From Nautilus pompilius (taxonomy: Eukaryota; Mollusca; Cephalopoda; Nautilida; Nautilidae), in NCBI GenBank assembly GCA_018389105.1, contig JACATO010001096.1:248001-312000 (forward strand): a DNA stretch of 64,000 nt. Direction: 5' to 3'. Made by a program: the position numbers and the translations under genes. The stretch's first letter is position 1. Each line of letters starts with the position of its first letter. The notes under the pieces were generated by a model. That model made no database searches and was not told the DNA's origin. It was given only the letters and a program-made list of their open reading frames with translations. Of this stretch, positions 24,611 through 37,806 are shown piece after piece.

Positions 24611-25014
24611 GCACTCAAGGGCGCGCAACCACCCTGGCATATCCAAAACACGTCGAGCCAGGGGCCGGCCGCTGAAAGGCAGCTTAGATTTTGATGGGTT
24701 ACTGTATAATTCGAGTCAGCATTATTTTTAAAAGTTTGCAACACTCGAAAGACGTTCAAGCTAAACCCGAATTGTCTACTTTAGAAAATCTTAAACGAAA
24801 GTTAATAAAACTTTCGATTATTTTCAAAATACCCACCTGCTAGACGCACGCATTCACCCGTCTGCTGTGGTGCGGCCCTAACGCCCGGTGCATAGACATC
24901 TTTAAGGACGAGTACGCAGCCTTTCGCCTCTTTACCATTTCAACCCTTGATGCCACTCAAATGCTGCTTGAGCGATCCGAACGGTGGAGATCGGTCGACG
25001 ATAAGTCTGGCCTA

Positions 25015-25140
25015 TAGGCGCAGTAGTGGTTAAGCACGTCCCACCACATCTCTACAAGAGATGCAGTTGTCACAGCGACGTGGCATTGTTTGATATCAAA
25101 CCCGGCTGACCTTAGACCACCTCTGTAAAACTGCTTTCAC
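25015..25140 (+). mobile_element. Possible tRNA-derived SINE head
   Basis: GGCGCAGTAGTGGTTAAG at 25017-25034 fits the box A region of many tRNA-derived SINEs. TTTGATATCAAACCC at 25089-25103 resembles a degenerate box B. The A-to-B spacing is longer than in a tRNA, so either an insertion has occurred or the match is partly fortuitous. Confidence 0.4.
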
Positions 25141-25144
25141 CGTT

Positions 25145-28100
25145 GGCACTGCGCCCCCGACGTCTCAGAATGTCACTACTGCATACTTAAGTACTTGGAC
25201 TCCGGAGTGAACTGATGAATCCGCATCTCATCGCACATCAGGGTCTTGATCGAGAAGTTGTTGACCTTTCTTTGATTACCCGCAAGCGTTTCGTCAAATT
25301 GGAGACACGAACTGCCAGCTAATCAAACGTGTTTTTTATGAACCAACCCATCTGCCATGTACTTTATTGAATTTCAGATACAAATAAATTGTATTTTTCA
25401 CTTTTCCAATGTTATCAGGGTCAACACACAAACTGATGCTGCAGCTGTCCAAAACCAACTGTTCAGGTCAGTACAGGTAATGTCTGCGGGGGCTTCTAAC
25501 ACACACGTGAACATCATCACTCATTTTAGACTCACACCCAATTTTTAGCATTCTGCACCAGTTCTTTGCGAGAGACCTGCATCACCGTACCGGACAAGCA
25601 ACCAGTCTCCTGTAAATTCCAGCGCTACAATGATATTTTCCTTCACCAAAAAACTTCACGGAACAGTGCTGTTCCACAGACCTGGCGAACTGTTTGCCAC
25701 CAACTAAGAAACACCCAAAGGACTGTGACTCCGCCGGAGCTTCCAGATGGCGCTACCAGCGCTGCACGAACCTTTAACGACCTGACGGTTATTTAGAACA
25801 GAACCCGCGAGTTAACTTCGCTCGATCCTCCCAGACAAACAAATATTTTCGTAAAAGGGCGCGAATTTTCTTTTTTTTTTTATGGAAATAAATACTTTTT
25901 TTCTCTTTATTAGAAATTTCGCTTTTTCCCTAAAGTCTTTCTGCTGTTTGGGTGACAGGGTCGGGCAATTAATTACGAAATTCTAAGAGCGCGAATCTAG
26001 GATTTAGGACAGATATGACTTACCGTTTACTGCCGTAATGTTTTCACTTCGAGTCAAGTAATTATATCATTATAACTTGTGCCAGAATAATCCTGCAGTA
26101 TAAGCTTTTTTGTTTTGTTTTGTTTTTTTTTGCAATATACGAAGCTGCATCCGCGACCCCCTCTTTTCCTGCCAGCTTCTATCACATTTCCAAACCCGTG
26201 AGCCACCCATGACGCATTCTGGGAAGAACGGCGTGGAGTCACGTGTCCCGACGAAACGGAGAAGCAGTCGATTAACTTCGCGTGAAAAGCTAAGAAAAAT
26301 GCCCGGCGCACATCTACTTAACCGAATCAGACAGCATCAGCCAGTCCTTTTGGCTCTGCTTCAGCACTATTTTCGCGATTACATTCAGCGCGGTGCCAAG
26401 ACAAATTACCGTGTTTTGCTCAGCGACCGTAATAACTCCTCGGACTTGTTCAGATTATGCTCCTGGAAGCTTTTCGTGTTAAGCGATTTTGGATTAGCAT
26501 CTTGTTTAGTGTGGATGTCAGAAGATAGCCTGCTTCTGCAAACACTAAGACAGCCCGATCGAGCATCTCGGCTAATCAGAGAACTTCTGCTTTTGCAATA
26601 CTTACACGTGCTTGAGCTATTTGCAATATTTTTCTTTCAGTTATTAGACAGTTTTTTAATTGTAAGAAAATAAAACTCTTTTATATTTCAAATTAAAATT
26701 ACGCATGTAGATTTATTTACATGCAATTACTTTTAAAACTTTAAAGCAAACTGTCTACGAATTTACTAGATCTTTAATAACTGACATAAAGAACTAAGGC
26801 GCCGTCTTTACTCAGCATTTACATGATACTTACTGTCTGTCACGTTTAATGGCGTGTAAACACCATATACAGATCACCTTTTGGGTTTATAAGTCAACTA
26901 TTAAAGATTACGGAAAGATGAAGTTTTTCCAGAGAGAAATGCAAACTCTGGAGCGGATTACACTCGAGCTAAGTTTGATGTTACATCCAAGGCTTAATCG
27001 GTTTAAAACTTGTGTGAGGTTTATCAGAACTCGGTGTTTCGCCTGGTAAAGAAAGCGAGATTCTTTTGACATTTTGGCTGTCGATGAGATGATGCGGCTC
27101 TTGGGATATGAGTGTCGAAGACGTGTGGAAGAGCGGCCGTTATGAGAAATATTCAATTCTATCATAGAACTTCTGTCTTACTTCCACAGACATAATAATA
27201 ATAAGTTTGGGATAGGTTTATCATGATTCTTTGACGTCAACTATTTCTGTGCTTTATTGTCATATATTTTACTAAACTGACTACTACGATCAACAAATGG
27301 CATCACCGTTTTAGTACAATACTAAACTCTACTGTGACTGCAGTATTTGTAACAACCAAAAATTGCTGGCGTTAAAGGTGAACTTCAGAAGCAACTTGCT
27401 ACGTACACAATTCCACCAGTGAAAGCAAGTATTTCTAGACATTTTTTCTGTTTTTCTCGCCGTTTTAAATGCTTAAATACCAGAGAGGGGACGTTAAACT
27501 GAAGGCGTGACAAATACCATCTGAGCAGTGCTAGTTCAGCCGGATTTCATCTGAACTTTGGGCTCTCGTTTCGCTTTTTTACAAACTCCAGACCCTGAAA
27601 TAGTAGACACGTGACGCCACTTTTGAATTCGGTCGATTTAATAATGTCAGTATGTTTTCATCATGTGTTTCAAATTTTAAAAACCATTTACTTGAATAAA
27701 ATTTCTCGCACCAGGTGATTTATTGTTGGTTCTCAGAGTTTTCTAGTGCTTCCCGTGATTCTTTGCTCTGAATACAGCTGCAGTTCTGCGAAGTTCCGAA
27801 CAGCTTCGTGCCTCCCTTCCTACCGTTTACAGCCGGACAGCGCCGACTGGTAAGAGAAATATTTTAATAAAAACTGATTTATGCTTTTTCTTCCTTCGCT
27901 TCTAACCTGATTTTAATGGTAAATATATCACTGCTTAGAATTGAAATAAATATTTCCACCAGCTTAATTATATATAGCTGAATGCTATTGGAATGAAGTC
28001 TATGATGGCGCATAATTCTGATAAACCGGGATCAAGTTTTTTTATCCGAACAGATGAAGGACACGAGGAGCCCCCAACATACAGAAAACAGTTTAGAAAT

Positions 28101-31100
28101 CATGGCATGAAAACATCACTTCTTGACTAACGATAAGTTAATATCTAATATTTCCCATTCTTTCCTGTACGCGACAGCGCTACGTGAAGTCACGTGACGC
28201 ATTCTCTCGTCTCACACCCCCCCCCCCCCGCGAGAGCAGCTACTCTGCGCATGACCAGAAAAAAGCCCATTAGTACTCGGCCATTTCCAGGCCAGCAGCT
28301 CTCGTTAGAGCGAGTGGAAAAATCTCACGGCATGAAAACTACCGTCAGCGCGAACTTTGGGCATGGTTTTGATAGGAAATAAACGACTGACAGAGACAAA
28401 CTGTTATTCGCCTACAGGACGGTTGTATTTCACTGCTCGTGTTTAGTTACCGCAAGGTTTTAAGAAAACCTCTTTTTTTGTCCTATGTTCTTTGTTTACG
28501 TCTTTTTTTTGCAAGAATTATGTAATTTTGGTTCTATAGGACACAATAGAATTTCATCCCAGGTATACATGTAGCCGTATATAACAATAATACAGCTATT
28601 AGAAAAGATTATTTTGAATTATTTGAAGGTGCCAATATTTGCTTTGCACTGTCATCTATCTATTTGAATGGAGCTTTTCCGTAACCATCCGAGTTTGAAC
28701 GAGAGTTCACGAGTCGCTGACCGGTGATCAAGGCCGACTTTGAATGGCTGACAGAAACGCGGGCTATGGTTACTTCGTAGCAAAGCACGTGACGCGCCCT
28801 CCACTGATTGAACTCTGAGTGTCTTTGAGTCCCTAACGACAGACACTCGCGAAGAAATCGATTTATTTCAGACCTGTCAACTCAGTCGGTAAGTAGTAGG
28901 TGTTGTTGACCTTTTGAAGTAGTCGGCCGTGACGAGCTGTGGTCTTCGGAAACCACTCGGAAGCTCTTGGAGTGACGAGAGAGATGAGCGCCTTCCACAG
29001 ATACACAGGTTAAAAGTAACAGGTATGCGATGTTACTATACCGATAAAGAATGATTTTAGTGTCCGATAGCATAAATTAAGTCGGTTTCTTCACTAATAG
29101 CAGAAAACAAAGACATTTATTTCTAGCCGACTGTTTTTGAATTTTCACTAGGATCTCTCGCAATGAAAGATGCTGACTTTATTTCAGGTGTCTGGAAATA
29201 ATTCTACACGTCCTACTTAATCCAGACCAGTATTACTGAAGAATTTATTAAATGCAAAGCTTTAAACATGAAACTCGAATTTCTGAACATGCCGGCAGGC
29301 TGCCAAAGAGAATAAATAAAACAGAGATGTTGCTTCAGAAGAAGAAAAAAGGTTTTTTTTTTGAAGATGTAAAATTTAACAATTTGCAAATCATACCGAG
29401 CATCTCTCCCGAAGGTTGGGTTTCTCTCTCCTCTTTTTAAAGCATCAGGCTCACATAGGATAGGAATCTTCTGTTTCATACCAAACGTTACCCTAAATCT
29501 GAAAAAAATATATAAAGCAACAAAGTACTGCGCATAAGTCAGAGGAAACCTAGATTGTTTTCTATAATAGTGATATTAGGTATTAGCAGCATTGGAAATA
29601 ATATAGTATGAAGTTTTACCTAGAATATAACTGCTACAAATCCAGTCTGACCATTTTCAGTAGTTTACTTATTAAAATCTCTTAAGACAGTTGCAGTCAT
29701 AGATAAGCACCACAGAATCGGTGTGGGGTTATGTAAATATGGAGAGAAGTAGAAAGAGACTTTGGAGATGTTAAATAGTAGGAAGCTTCTTGTCGGCTCT
29801 AGGCTGTGATCACAGCTATGAAGAACTGTATTAGGTGCTGGTAAATAAATTATTGAAAACAATAAGAATGTGTTTATCGTATAATTTCTACTGCTAAACA
29901 TTAGATAAGATGCCATATTATATGAGTTTTAGTATTGATGAGAATATCGAATTATTTGCAATGATACAGGTGGTCTCTACGTTATACATAAGACAGGAAG
30001 CTCTATTATCTACGATGATCTTCTTTCACAATATAAGAAGAATAGGGTTATCCCGGTCAGACGTTATTCGGCTTACTTATGACTAGCTAAACATAAATAC
30101 CGGCAAAATCGAAAGGTACGCACTGATCTCGACCTTTTATGAAGAATGAGACATCCTGCCGGTAACAAAGACTGACAGTTGCCAATTCGATGCGCTCTGT
30201 GCAATAATCCAAACACGCAGCAGCCGCAATTTTTTTTTTCTTTAGAAGATATTGCAAAAAAAAAAATCATTCTGATTTTTTCCCGTCGTCATATCCGATT
30301 AGCTATCGATTTTGTTCTGGCGAGTTGTGGCAATTTACATTGGGTGGAACCGTTCGATATGACAGGCTGGACACTTCAAAACTGCTGAATAGGGCGGCGG
30401 TAAGAGAGGAAAATCACCGATCTACGTGCCCCCTTCCGAGAGCGCTCGGGGGATGGAGAAAGAACGAAGAATCGGTCTTTGCCCTGAAATCGTGAGCTCT
30501 TTAGAATATTTTTCGCCAAAATGCGGCATCTGTATAGTTTAATCATGGACATTGTAAGACTCCAGAGAGTCAAACTAAACTTTTCAGGTCGAAAACAAAA
30601 CATTTCGACGAGGGGTCGACCGCACTTTGCTTAGTATTTTATCAGAAAAGTAGCTGCCAGCATTTCTACAGGCAAATGAACTTCCGAGTCGAAAGACAAA
30701 TCAAATATATTTGTTATTTAGTGAGAAGTAGAATGGAGCCCTTATGACCATTTTGCAAATGTGCTATAATTTCAAAATTGTAAATTATTTTTATAACGCC
30801 GTTTATTTCAAAATATTAAAACAGGTACCTTTTAGCTCGGAAAACATCTCTTCCTTAAAAGGTAGCGGTTCGAAGATGCTGATTACAAAATTGTCTAATA
30901 ACACTGTTGTTTCTTGTTTATTCTGCTTTTCTTTCTTAGTTCTGAAACAAAATAATTTTGAAGTGAATTTCTTATAAAATTACCTTAATTTGTTAAAAAA
31001 TACTGTTATAACGCCAAAATAAGCAACATTCAGATTACTTGGAATGTTACCATTTTTCATGAATGAAATGCGCCAATTGCAATGAAGGGGAAATAATCCA

Positions 31101-31835
31101 TCTCACATAATTGCAAACGAGTAGCGTTCTTTAGCGGCGCGCAAATTAATTAAAAGTCCATCCTTATTTGTCAGCTATACATACAACAACTTACTTATTT
31201 TTGCAGACTCAACAACATGAAGCAGTACAAAACAAATCTGGACAGCTGTGGCTTTTTATTTTGATGTTTTTGATTTCCCGGAGTCAACTAAAGTAAACTT
31301 TTTTTTAGGTTCAAAGAAATTTTATTTAAATTTCGATTAGTAACAAAAATTGATAATTTTTTTAAAATGAAAACTTATGGTCTTAAAGGATTTTAGCCAA
31401 AATTAGTTTACATTGAGACTGCGAGCCGGCCACCCAACCCTACTCCCTCTCCCTCTCTCTGGAGGGAGGTAGGATTGTCCCAATGCTCTGACCAGTAGAA
31501 AGGTGCTTTCTCACCCAGAAATTTGGAGTCGAAAGAATTTAACCAGAAATATGCATGAAGATTATATTCGTGTCGGATATGACCTAACGAGTCATTGGTT
31601 AAGCCAGATCAGAGGCGACTGTCCTTAATGGTTAGCTTTGTTCTCAATATTGGTCAACATTCTACTCTTTTCATCAGCCAACAGACCCTCACCGCACGAG
31701 CGAAACTTCCTTTCCAGTGAAAAGTTAAAAAAGGATATTTGTCACGATTCAACCATGGAGCCCCTCTCCAGGTTAGTAAAGGAACATCAACCCGGCAGAG
31801 AAAGTCCTACCAGTACCTGGATACCGGAACTTTCA
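25145..31835. other. Long stretch without an assignable gene
   Basis: The longest non-repetitive open frame of the window lies here (26110-26673, plus; see findings), with no recognisable domain. A run of C at about 28207-28219 and several poly-A/T tracts are the only simple repeats. Near 31421 a 14-base GC-rich word (GAGCCGGCCACCCA) recurs at 48.99 kb, which suggests a small dispersed repeat. I see nothing else that can be named. Confidence 0.5.
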
Positions 31836-31839
31836 GAGG

Positions 31840-31981
31840 ACACTTACGCCGCCTGGTGGGAATGGAGAACCAGAAGACACCGTGCAAGGGAGGTACCCCA
31901 AATTGATCCGGTGGCGACCGGGAATCGGGCCTTCGACTTTAGCAGTCCAGTAGGTTGCCCACTGGACTACCGCGCCGCCTT
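31840..31981 (-). mobile_element. tRNA-derived SINE, family B, copy at 31.9 kb
   Basis: Minus-strand reading starts GGCGGCGCGGTAGTCCAGTG (rc of about 31962-31981), a good box A region, and reaches a box B of the form AGGCCCGATTCCCGG (rc near 31916-31931) at roughly tRNA spacing. It is followed by GTCGCCACCGG and then a body that is GC-rich to about 31840. The head resembles the minus-strand element at 54.4 kb (GGTGGCGTGGCAGTCCAGTG). A plus-strand open frame crossing this region is a shadow. Confidence 0.6.
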
Positions 31982-31989
31982 ATACATGT

Positions 31990-33295
31990 TTTATTAAAAT
32001 TTTCAACAAGGCCAGTCCCAGTACAAGGATCACCTATGTATACATAAGGAACTCATTAAACATTTTTCTAGTCGTGTTGTGGTTTCTCAGTCGGATCTGG
32101 TGACCCGTTATATTTGAAAATACAAGCCATTATTTTTCTATATCCTACACTATGAACTGTTGTGTAATATCGCGGTAACTGCTACTTAAAGTTTTTCAAT
32201 AAAGATTTTAGGAGACATATCTAAGCATGTTAAAATTGCTAATAATAATAATAGCATTATATCTACGTTTTCAGTCATCTATAACAGCTGCTTGTCTTGA
32301 CCGCGAGTGTTACAGAGGGTACTGAGCGACACCTGTAAATGAGATTTGTCATGCAAAACTGTAACTTTGCACTTAAGTGGCCATCAATTTCTAATGTCCA
32401 CTGTTAAATAACGGCAGATTCTAACATCGTTTTCATTTTTGTATTATAAGAAGGAATATACTAGCAAAAACAGATTTATTGGAAACACAGGTGCCGAGCT
32501 CAAACAGTTTTTATGTGAGAGGCAAAATTAGCATCTATATATAACAATTAGTTAAAAATAACTCTCCTGGAGAATTGATTTCCTATCTAGTGACGAACCC
32601 ATGAATATATCGATTTATGCAAAAGGGCCACGACTGTATATTGTTCACGACAGCATAACAGTATTTCATTCTTCGTTACTTCAAGAAACAGCTCCCTTCC
32701 AAATTTCCTAAATCGGCGACTAGTGTAATATCGGGTAATTCTATCATTGATTCAATATTTAACTAATCTCTCAAATTTACTTCTGCTCATTACGTATGGT
32801 TACGTGATAATTTTACACCCTGTCTTACAGAAGTGAAGTATAAGAAACGACAGAATAGATATTATCAAGTCATTTACTGAAAACAGTTATATAGAAATCG
32901 ATGTGGATCTAGCGAGGTTGTTTAATTTCCACATACATACACAGGTATGCTATTTAATTATCAACTCGAACCACATCTTTTAAATCTACATAAATATCGA
33001 ACCGCTCTGAACAAAGAAACAAGAAATTAATTTTGACACTTTTTGGAGATGGGCCTTACTCGTCACATTATAGAAAACATTTTCCGGCAACACCACGAAC
33101 AATGATGCAATTACAAGCCGAGAATGGCATTTAATGAGATAGAAAGTAACATTACGCAGTTTCACCGAAAAGAAAAATGTGCTTCTTAATCTAACTCGCT
33201 CTCCTTGATAGGAAGTAATTCTTCAGAAGCTGACACGGAACGCGAATTTCCCATACATTTGATTGAACGAAATATTACTTTTACTTTTGGTAGAT
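31990..33295. other. AT-rich non-coding stretch
   Basis: No open frames of note and no repeats other than short poly-A/T tracts and an AAT run near 32241. Nothing that can be named is visible. Confidence 0.55.
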
Positions 33296-33298
33296 ATT

Positions 33299-33362
<64 letters not shown>

Positions 33363-33940
33363 GTCAGGAGAGAGATCACTTCAGTACAGAGAGAGATGAC
33401 GTCACTACACACAGAGAGATGACGTCAGGAGAGAGATGACGTCAGTACAGAGAAAGATGACGTCACTATACGCAGATAGATGACATCAGGAGAGAGATGA
33501 CATCAGCACAGAAAAAGATGACGTCACTACACACAGAGAGATGACGTCAGTATAGAGAAAGATGACGTCACTACACGCAGAGAGATGACGTAAGGAGAGA
33601 GATCACTCCAGTAAGAGAGATGACGTCTCTACAGAGAGAGATGACGTCAGTACAGAAAAAGATGACGTCAGTATAGAGAAAGATGACGTCAGGAGAGAGA
33701 TGACGTCAGTACAGAGAAAGATGATGTCACTACACGCAGAGAGATGACGTAAGGAGAGAGATCACTCCAGTAAGAGAGAGATGACGTCACTACAGAGAGA
33801 GATGACGTCAGTACACACAGAGAGATCACTCCAAAAGAGAGATGACGTCAGTACATAGAAAGAGATGACGTCACTACACACAGAGAGATGACGTCAGTAC
33901 GTAGAGAGAGAGATGACGTCAGTAGAGACAGAGAGAGAAT
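33299..33940 (+). repeat. (GA)n plus CRE-palindrome minisatellite, main array
   Basis: About 58 bases of (GA)n (33299-33358) lead into a minisatellite of units with the form AGAGAGATGACGTCAGTACAG or ATGACGTCACTACACACAG, roughly 20-30 bases each. I count 17 exact TGACGTCA palindromes between 33390 and 33925, plus variants TAACGTCA, TGACATCA (two), TGACGTAA (two), TGACGTCT and TGATGTCA. A longer block (CTACACGCAGAGAGATGACG onward) at 33571 recurs at 33730, giving a higher-order period of 159 bases. TGACGTCA is the full cAMP response element bound by CREB/ATF bZIP dimers. Whether the array binds anything is unknown; the conservation of the palindrome against drift is what stands out. Confidence 0.95.
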
Positions 33941-33944
33941 GAAG

Positions 33945-36900
33945 ATAATCTTACGTGTTTAAAAAAGTACAATTTACACAGGTTTTAGTTCGATGAAGTA
34001 AATTCCGAGTCCCTCGGTGTTCACGATGAAGGTTTTGTATTGCAGTTTACGCGACTCCACATCTCTGCCAGTCTTTTCTGACTCTGACGCTGGTCAAAGA
34101 GCCAAACTTCAAGCCCGGAGAAGACCGACATTAACTTAAAGCTGTAACCATTTTGAAAATTTTTTTTTAAAAATCGGATACAACTTAGAAAAACGAACAC
34201 AGAGAAGGTAACTAGGGTCGTCAGTTTATTTTGCGCTACAATGTACAAATTACCGATATGATACTGAACGCTTCACAAATGATGTTCACCAAATAACAAT
34301 AAAACCAATTACAGAAAACTGCACCTGAAACAACAGAATTCTCAGGAAGACCTTGGACTGTCGTGATCTGTATGATCCAGAGCCCAAGGGAAACCATTCA
34401 CTGGCAGAGGATAAATGAACGGTAGAGCACCGCAACAAATATTATTATTTTTTTAAAAAATTAATATAAAATAAACATTTTACACACATTAAACAACTGC
34501 GTCTATCTTCGTTGTATCTGTCTCCCTGATATGTAGTTATTTATGTCTTGATGTGTAGGTCCCTGTGTCGGATGCTTGTCTGCGGGTAAATTAGTGCAAT
34601 GTGCGAAGCATAATTGGAAGAATGTACCGTCTTTCAAACAGCACTGATATTTCAAACCATTTTTTTAGATACCGCAAACACCCCAAAATATTGCAATATC
34701 AAAATTTAATTAAATCGTCTTAACCTAAATTATTCTAACATTTAATTTTAGGTTTAATGTTAATATATTTAGAATTAAAATATTAATATTTATTGCAATT
34801 GGTGTCAGTTTGGCTATTTTTATTCAAATTAAAAACAATGTCATCAGCTCTAAAAGAGATAGATTCATATTAATTAAAAGCAAAAAATAATATCATTTGG
34901 TTTTACGGCTTGAATAAGATTTCCCTGGTATTTATAGAAAGTAAATTGTAAAATTTCGAAAGTTAAATAGTATTTTTCAGTTGTATGCTTAATATTTCGT
35001 TTATTTGACTTTAAAAAATAGAGCTCATTCTTTAAACATTTTGAGTTTCCGTTTTATTTATTTTTTTAAAGTATCATAAGACCCTTTTCTGCTGTCTAAT
35101 GCTCCAGCTCTCCCCGTTACTCTGCTGTTTTCGGTAAATGTCTGCACAAGTCACAGAAAGATACAAATAATTTTCCAGCAGCAGATCTGCAGCTTCTCTA
35201 ACTCATTTGATAGTTTCACGACCCAGGACGATCTGTGTTAGTTTAAGAGCTCAGTTAAATTGAAAGTTATCATCCAAAAACCTCTGAGATGTTCTGTTGG
35301 CTGGAAAGTCCCTGGTTATCTTTTAATGCATTGCATCCGCTCAGCCGCTGATGAAATATTTCTCTTGGCATAAATAATTGTCTGTATAATGGTAACCTGG
35401 ATTCTAGCCTACCAAATATCTAGAGAACTGGCAACGACTGGCGACTGTTATATATATATTTTAAAATGATGTAGATAAAAACTTCACAGTTTGCACGCAT
35501 ATTTCGGCTTTAAATAACATGCTTATTTTTGTAGATAAAGGAAACTTTTTAAACGATAAAAAAACATTATATATTTTTACCTCTATGCATGAATTTGGCA
35601 ATTAGAAGTTTAGTTGAAAAGTACGAGAACCAGCATTGCATCATTTCTTAAAATTATCTATAATTTGTGCACGCACTGGTGTCGACAGATATTGTATATA
35701 AATAGAATCTGCGGAGTTACCTTTCCTAGATAATAAATAGCATATTTATTAAAAGTGAGAGAAAACGACACGGGAGACAAATTATCTTGTGGCATGAATT
35801 GTTTTGCCAGCGCAAACTATTTTTCGAAATCATTTTCTAAATTAGTTTTTGATTTTTAATTCAAATTTTAGTAACATCAGTCTGCTTCAACGTAGTTTGT
35901 ATTTTCTTTCTTATTTTTCTCTTCTCAGAGTACCGAAGACGTTTTTGTGCCCGATTCTCGACTATAAACCACGCGAAACGTCTTGAAAATAAAGAATTCA
36001 TCCAACTCGAAGATTAAAATTAATTAAAGTGGAGCATAATAAAATTCTTAAATTAATTATATCCCGGTGGATCAACATTAACAACACAACAAAAGTTCTC
36101 GCCACAGAGAGTCGACAAAAGAAATACTTTGCGATTTTGCGTCATGCTTCCGCTTCTTTCATTTCCGGAAATTAATTGTCAGTTCTTTCCAGGGAGAAAA
36201 AGTCCACATATAAATAACAAACAGCGATATAGAAGGATCGTAATTATAAACACAATAAAATAAAAACAAAATATCTGAAAAATATATCTTTAAAAATACT
36301 CTTTTTTATTTTTTTTTAAAGTTGATATTAACATCGTAGCTGGTTTTAGCTGCATGAGTAATTTAAATAATTAGATAACATTTTATATGGAAAAAAACTT
36401 TTAAAGCAGGTGCGATAACTAACATTATTTCGATTTCTACGTAATTTTGCATAAATAAAGAATTTATCATTGATAAGAAATACCGAAAAAAAAACACTTT
36501 TAACAAATAATGCTACTTAGATAATTAAAATTTTAATGGGTTTAAAAACGTAATTTATTGATTAATATTTTTTTTCATGAATAACAAACAAATTCGTACT
36601 GGAAAAAAATCATAAAAGACGAGATTTTTGCTCCGACAGAAATTGATTTTACATGCAGATGGAAGAGAGAACACAAGAGGCTCGTGGCCACTGTTTAACT
36701 GGCATGTAAGACTCGCAGACAGTAAGATTACCGCAAAAGATGAAACACAGAAGAAAGAGGTGGTTCCTGCTGTTTTTATAGAATAATACTGTAAATATTG
36801 ATCATTTTAGTTCATATTTCTTGACTTAAATTGTTTGTTGAAATACAGTATTGCCAAAATATTAAGTCGCAGATATTGATTTTTTATACAAAGATCGCCG

Positions 36901-37205
36901 TCCATTTATTAATGATTTAAATTTGCAAGAGGAATCGGGTTACATTTACTGTATCTGCAAAATCTATTTCTGTTTGGGAAAAAAACAGGCAAAACTTGAC
37001 AAAACACCATTTTTACTTCATAATTAATGGCTGGCATACGGGGCCAATAGGCCATCTTTAAATAGTAATGGCTCGAGTAAAACGTTAAGGACAATAAATC
37101 TCGTAAAATACCGTTTAAGGGGGGGTCATTGGTTCTGTGCATCCGTCATAAAAAATACAACAGCGATTACTTTTCGTTTGGTGAAGTTCATTTACTTCCT
37201 ACATT
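33945..37205. other. AT-rich non-coding stretch
   Basis: Long AT-rich DNA, most extreme at 34.65-35.1 kb and 36.2-36.6 kb, with poly-A/T tracts. Only short frames occur, and none has a recognisable domain. Confidence 0.55.
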
Positions 37206-37209
37206 ACGC

Positions 37210-37513
37210 ATCTCTCTCTCTCTCTCTTTCGACTTCTCTCTCTCTCATCATAATCATCATCACATCATCATCTATCTCTCTCTCATGATCCTCTCTCTCT
37301 CTCCATCTATCTCTCGATCTCTCTCTCACTCTCTCTCTCTCTCTCTCTCTCTCATGATCTCTCTCTCTCTCTTTCTATCTCTCTCTCTCATCATCATCAT
37401 CTCATCATCATCATCATCTTTCTCTCTCTCTTTCTATCTCTCTCTCATGATCTCTCTCTCTCCATCTCCATCTCTCTCTTTCTATCTCTCTCTCTCTCTC
37501 ATGATCTCTCTCT

Positions 37514-37563
<50 letters not shown>

Positions 37564-37676
37564 ATGATCTCTCTCTTCTCTCTCTATCTCTCTCTCTCAT
37601 CATCTCATCATCATCATCCTCATCATCTTCTCTCTCTCTTTCTATCTCTCTCTCATGATCTCTTCTCCCATCTCCA

Positions 37677-37709
<33 letters not shown>

Positions 37710-37728
37710 TGATCTCTCTCTCTCTCCA

Positions 37729-37801
<73 letters not shown>
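37210..37801. repeat. Compound CT / ATC / CATGATC array
   Basis: About 590 bases built from CT runs interrupted by (ATC)n clusters, CCATCT and CTCATGATCT. A composite block (ATCATC cluster, TTCTATCTCTC, CATGATCTCTC, CCATCTC) occurs near 37390 and again near 37598, a higher-order period of about 208 bases. The last 70 or so bases are pure (CT)n. The 239-codon frame across it translates to serine/leucine/histidine repeats and is an artefact. Confidence 0.95.
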
Positions 37802-37804
<3 letters not shown>

Positions 37805-37806
<2 letters not shown>

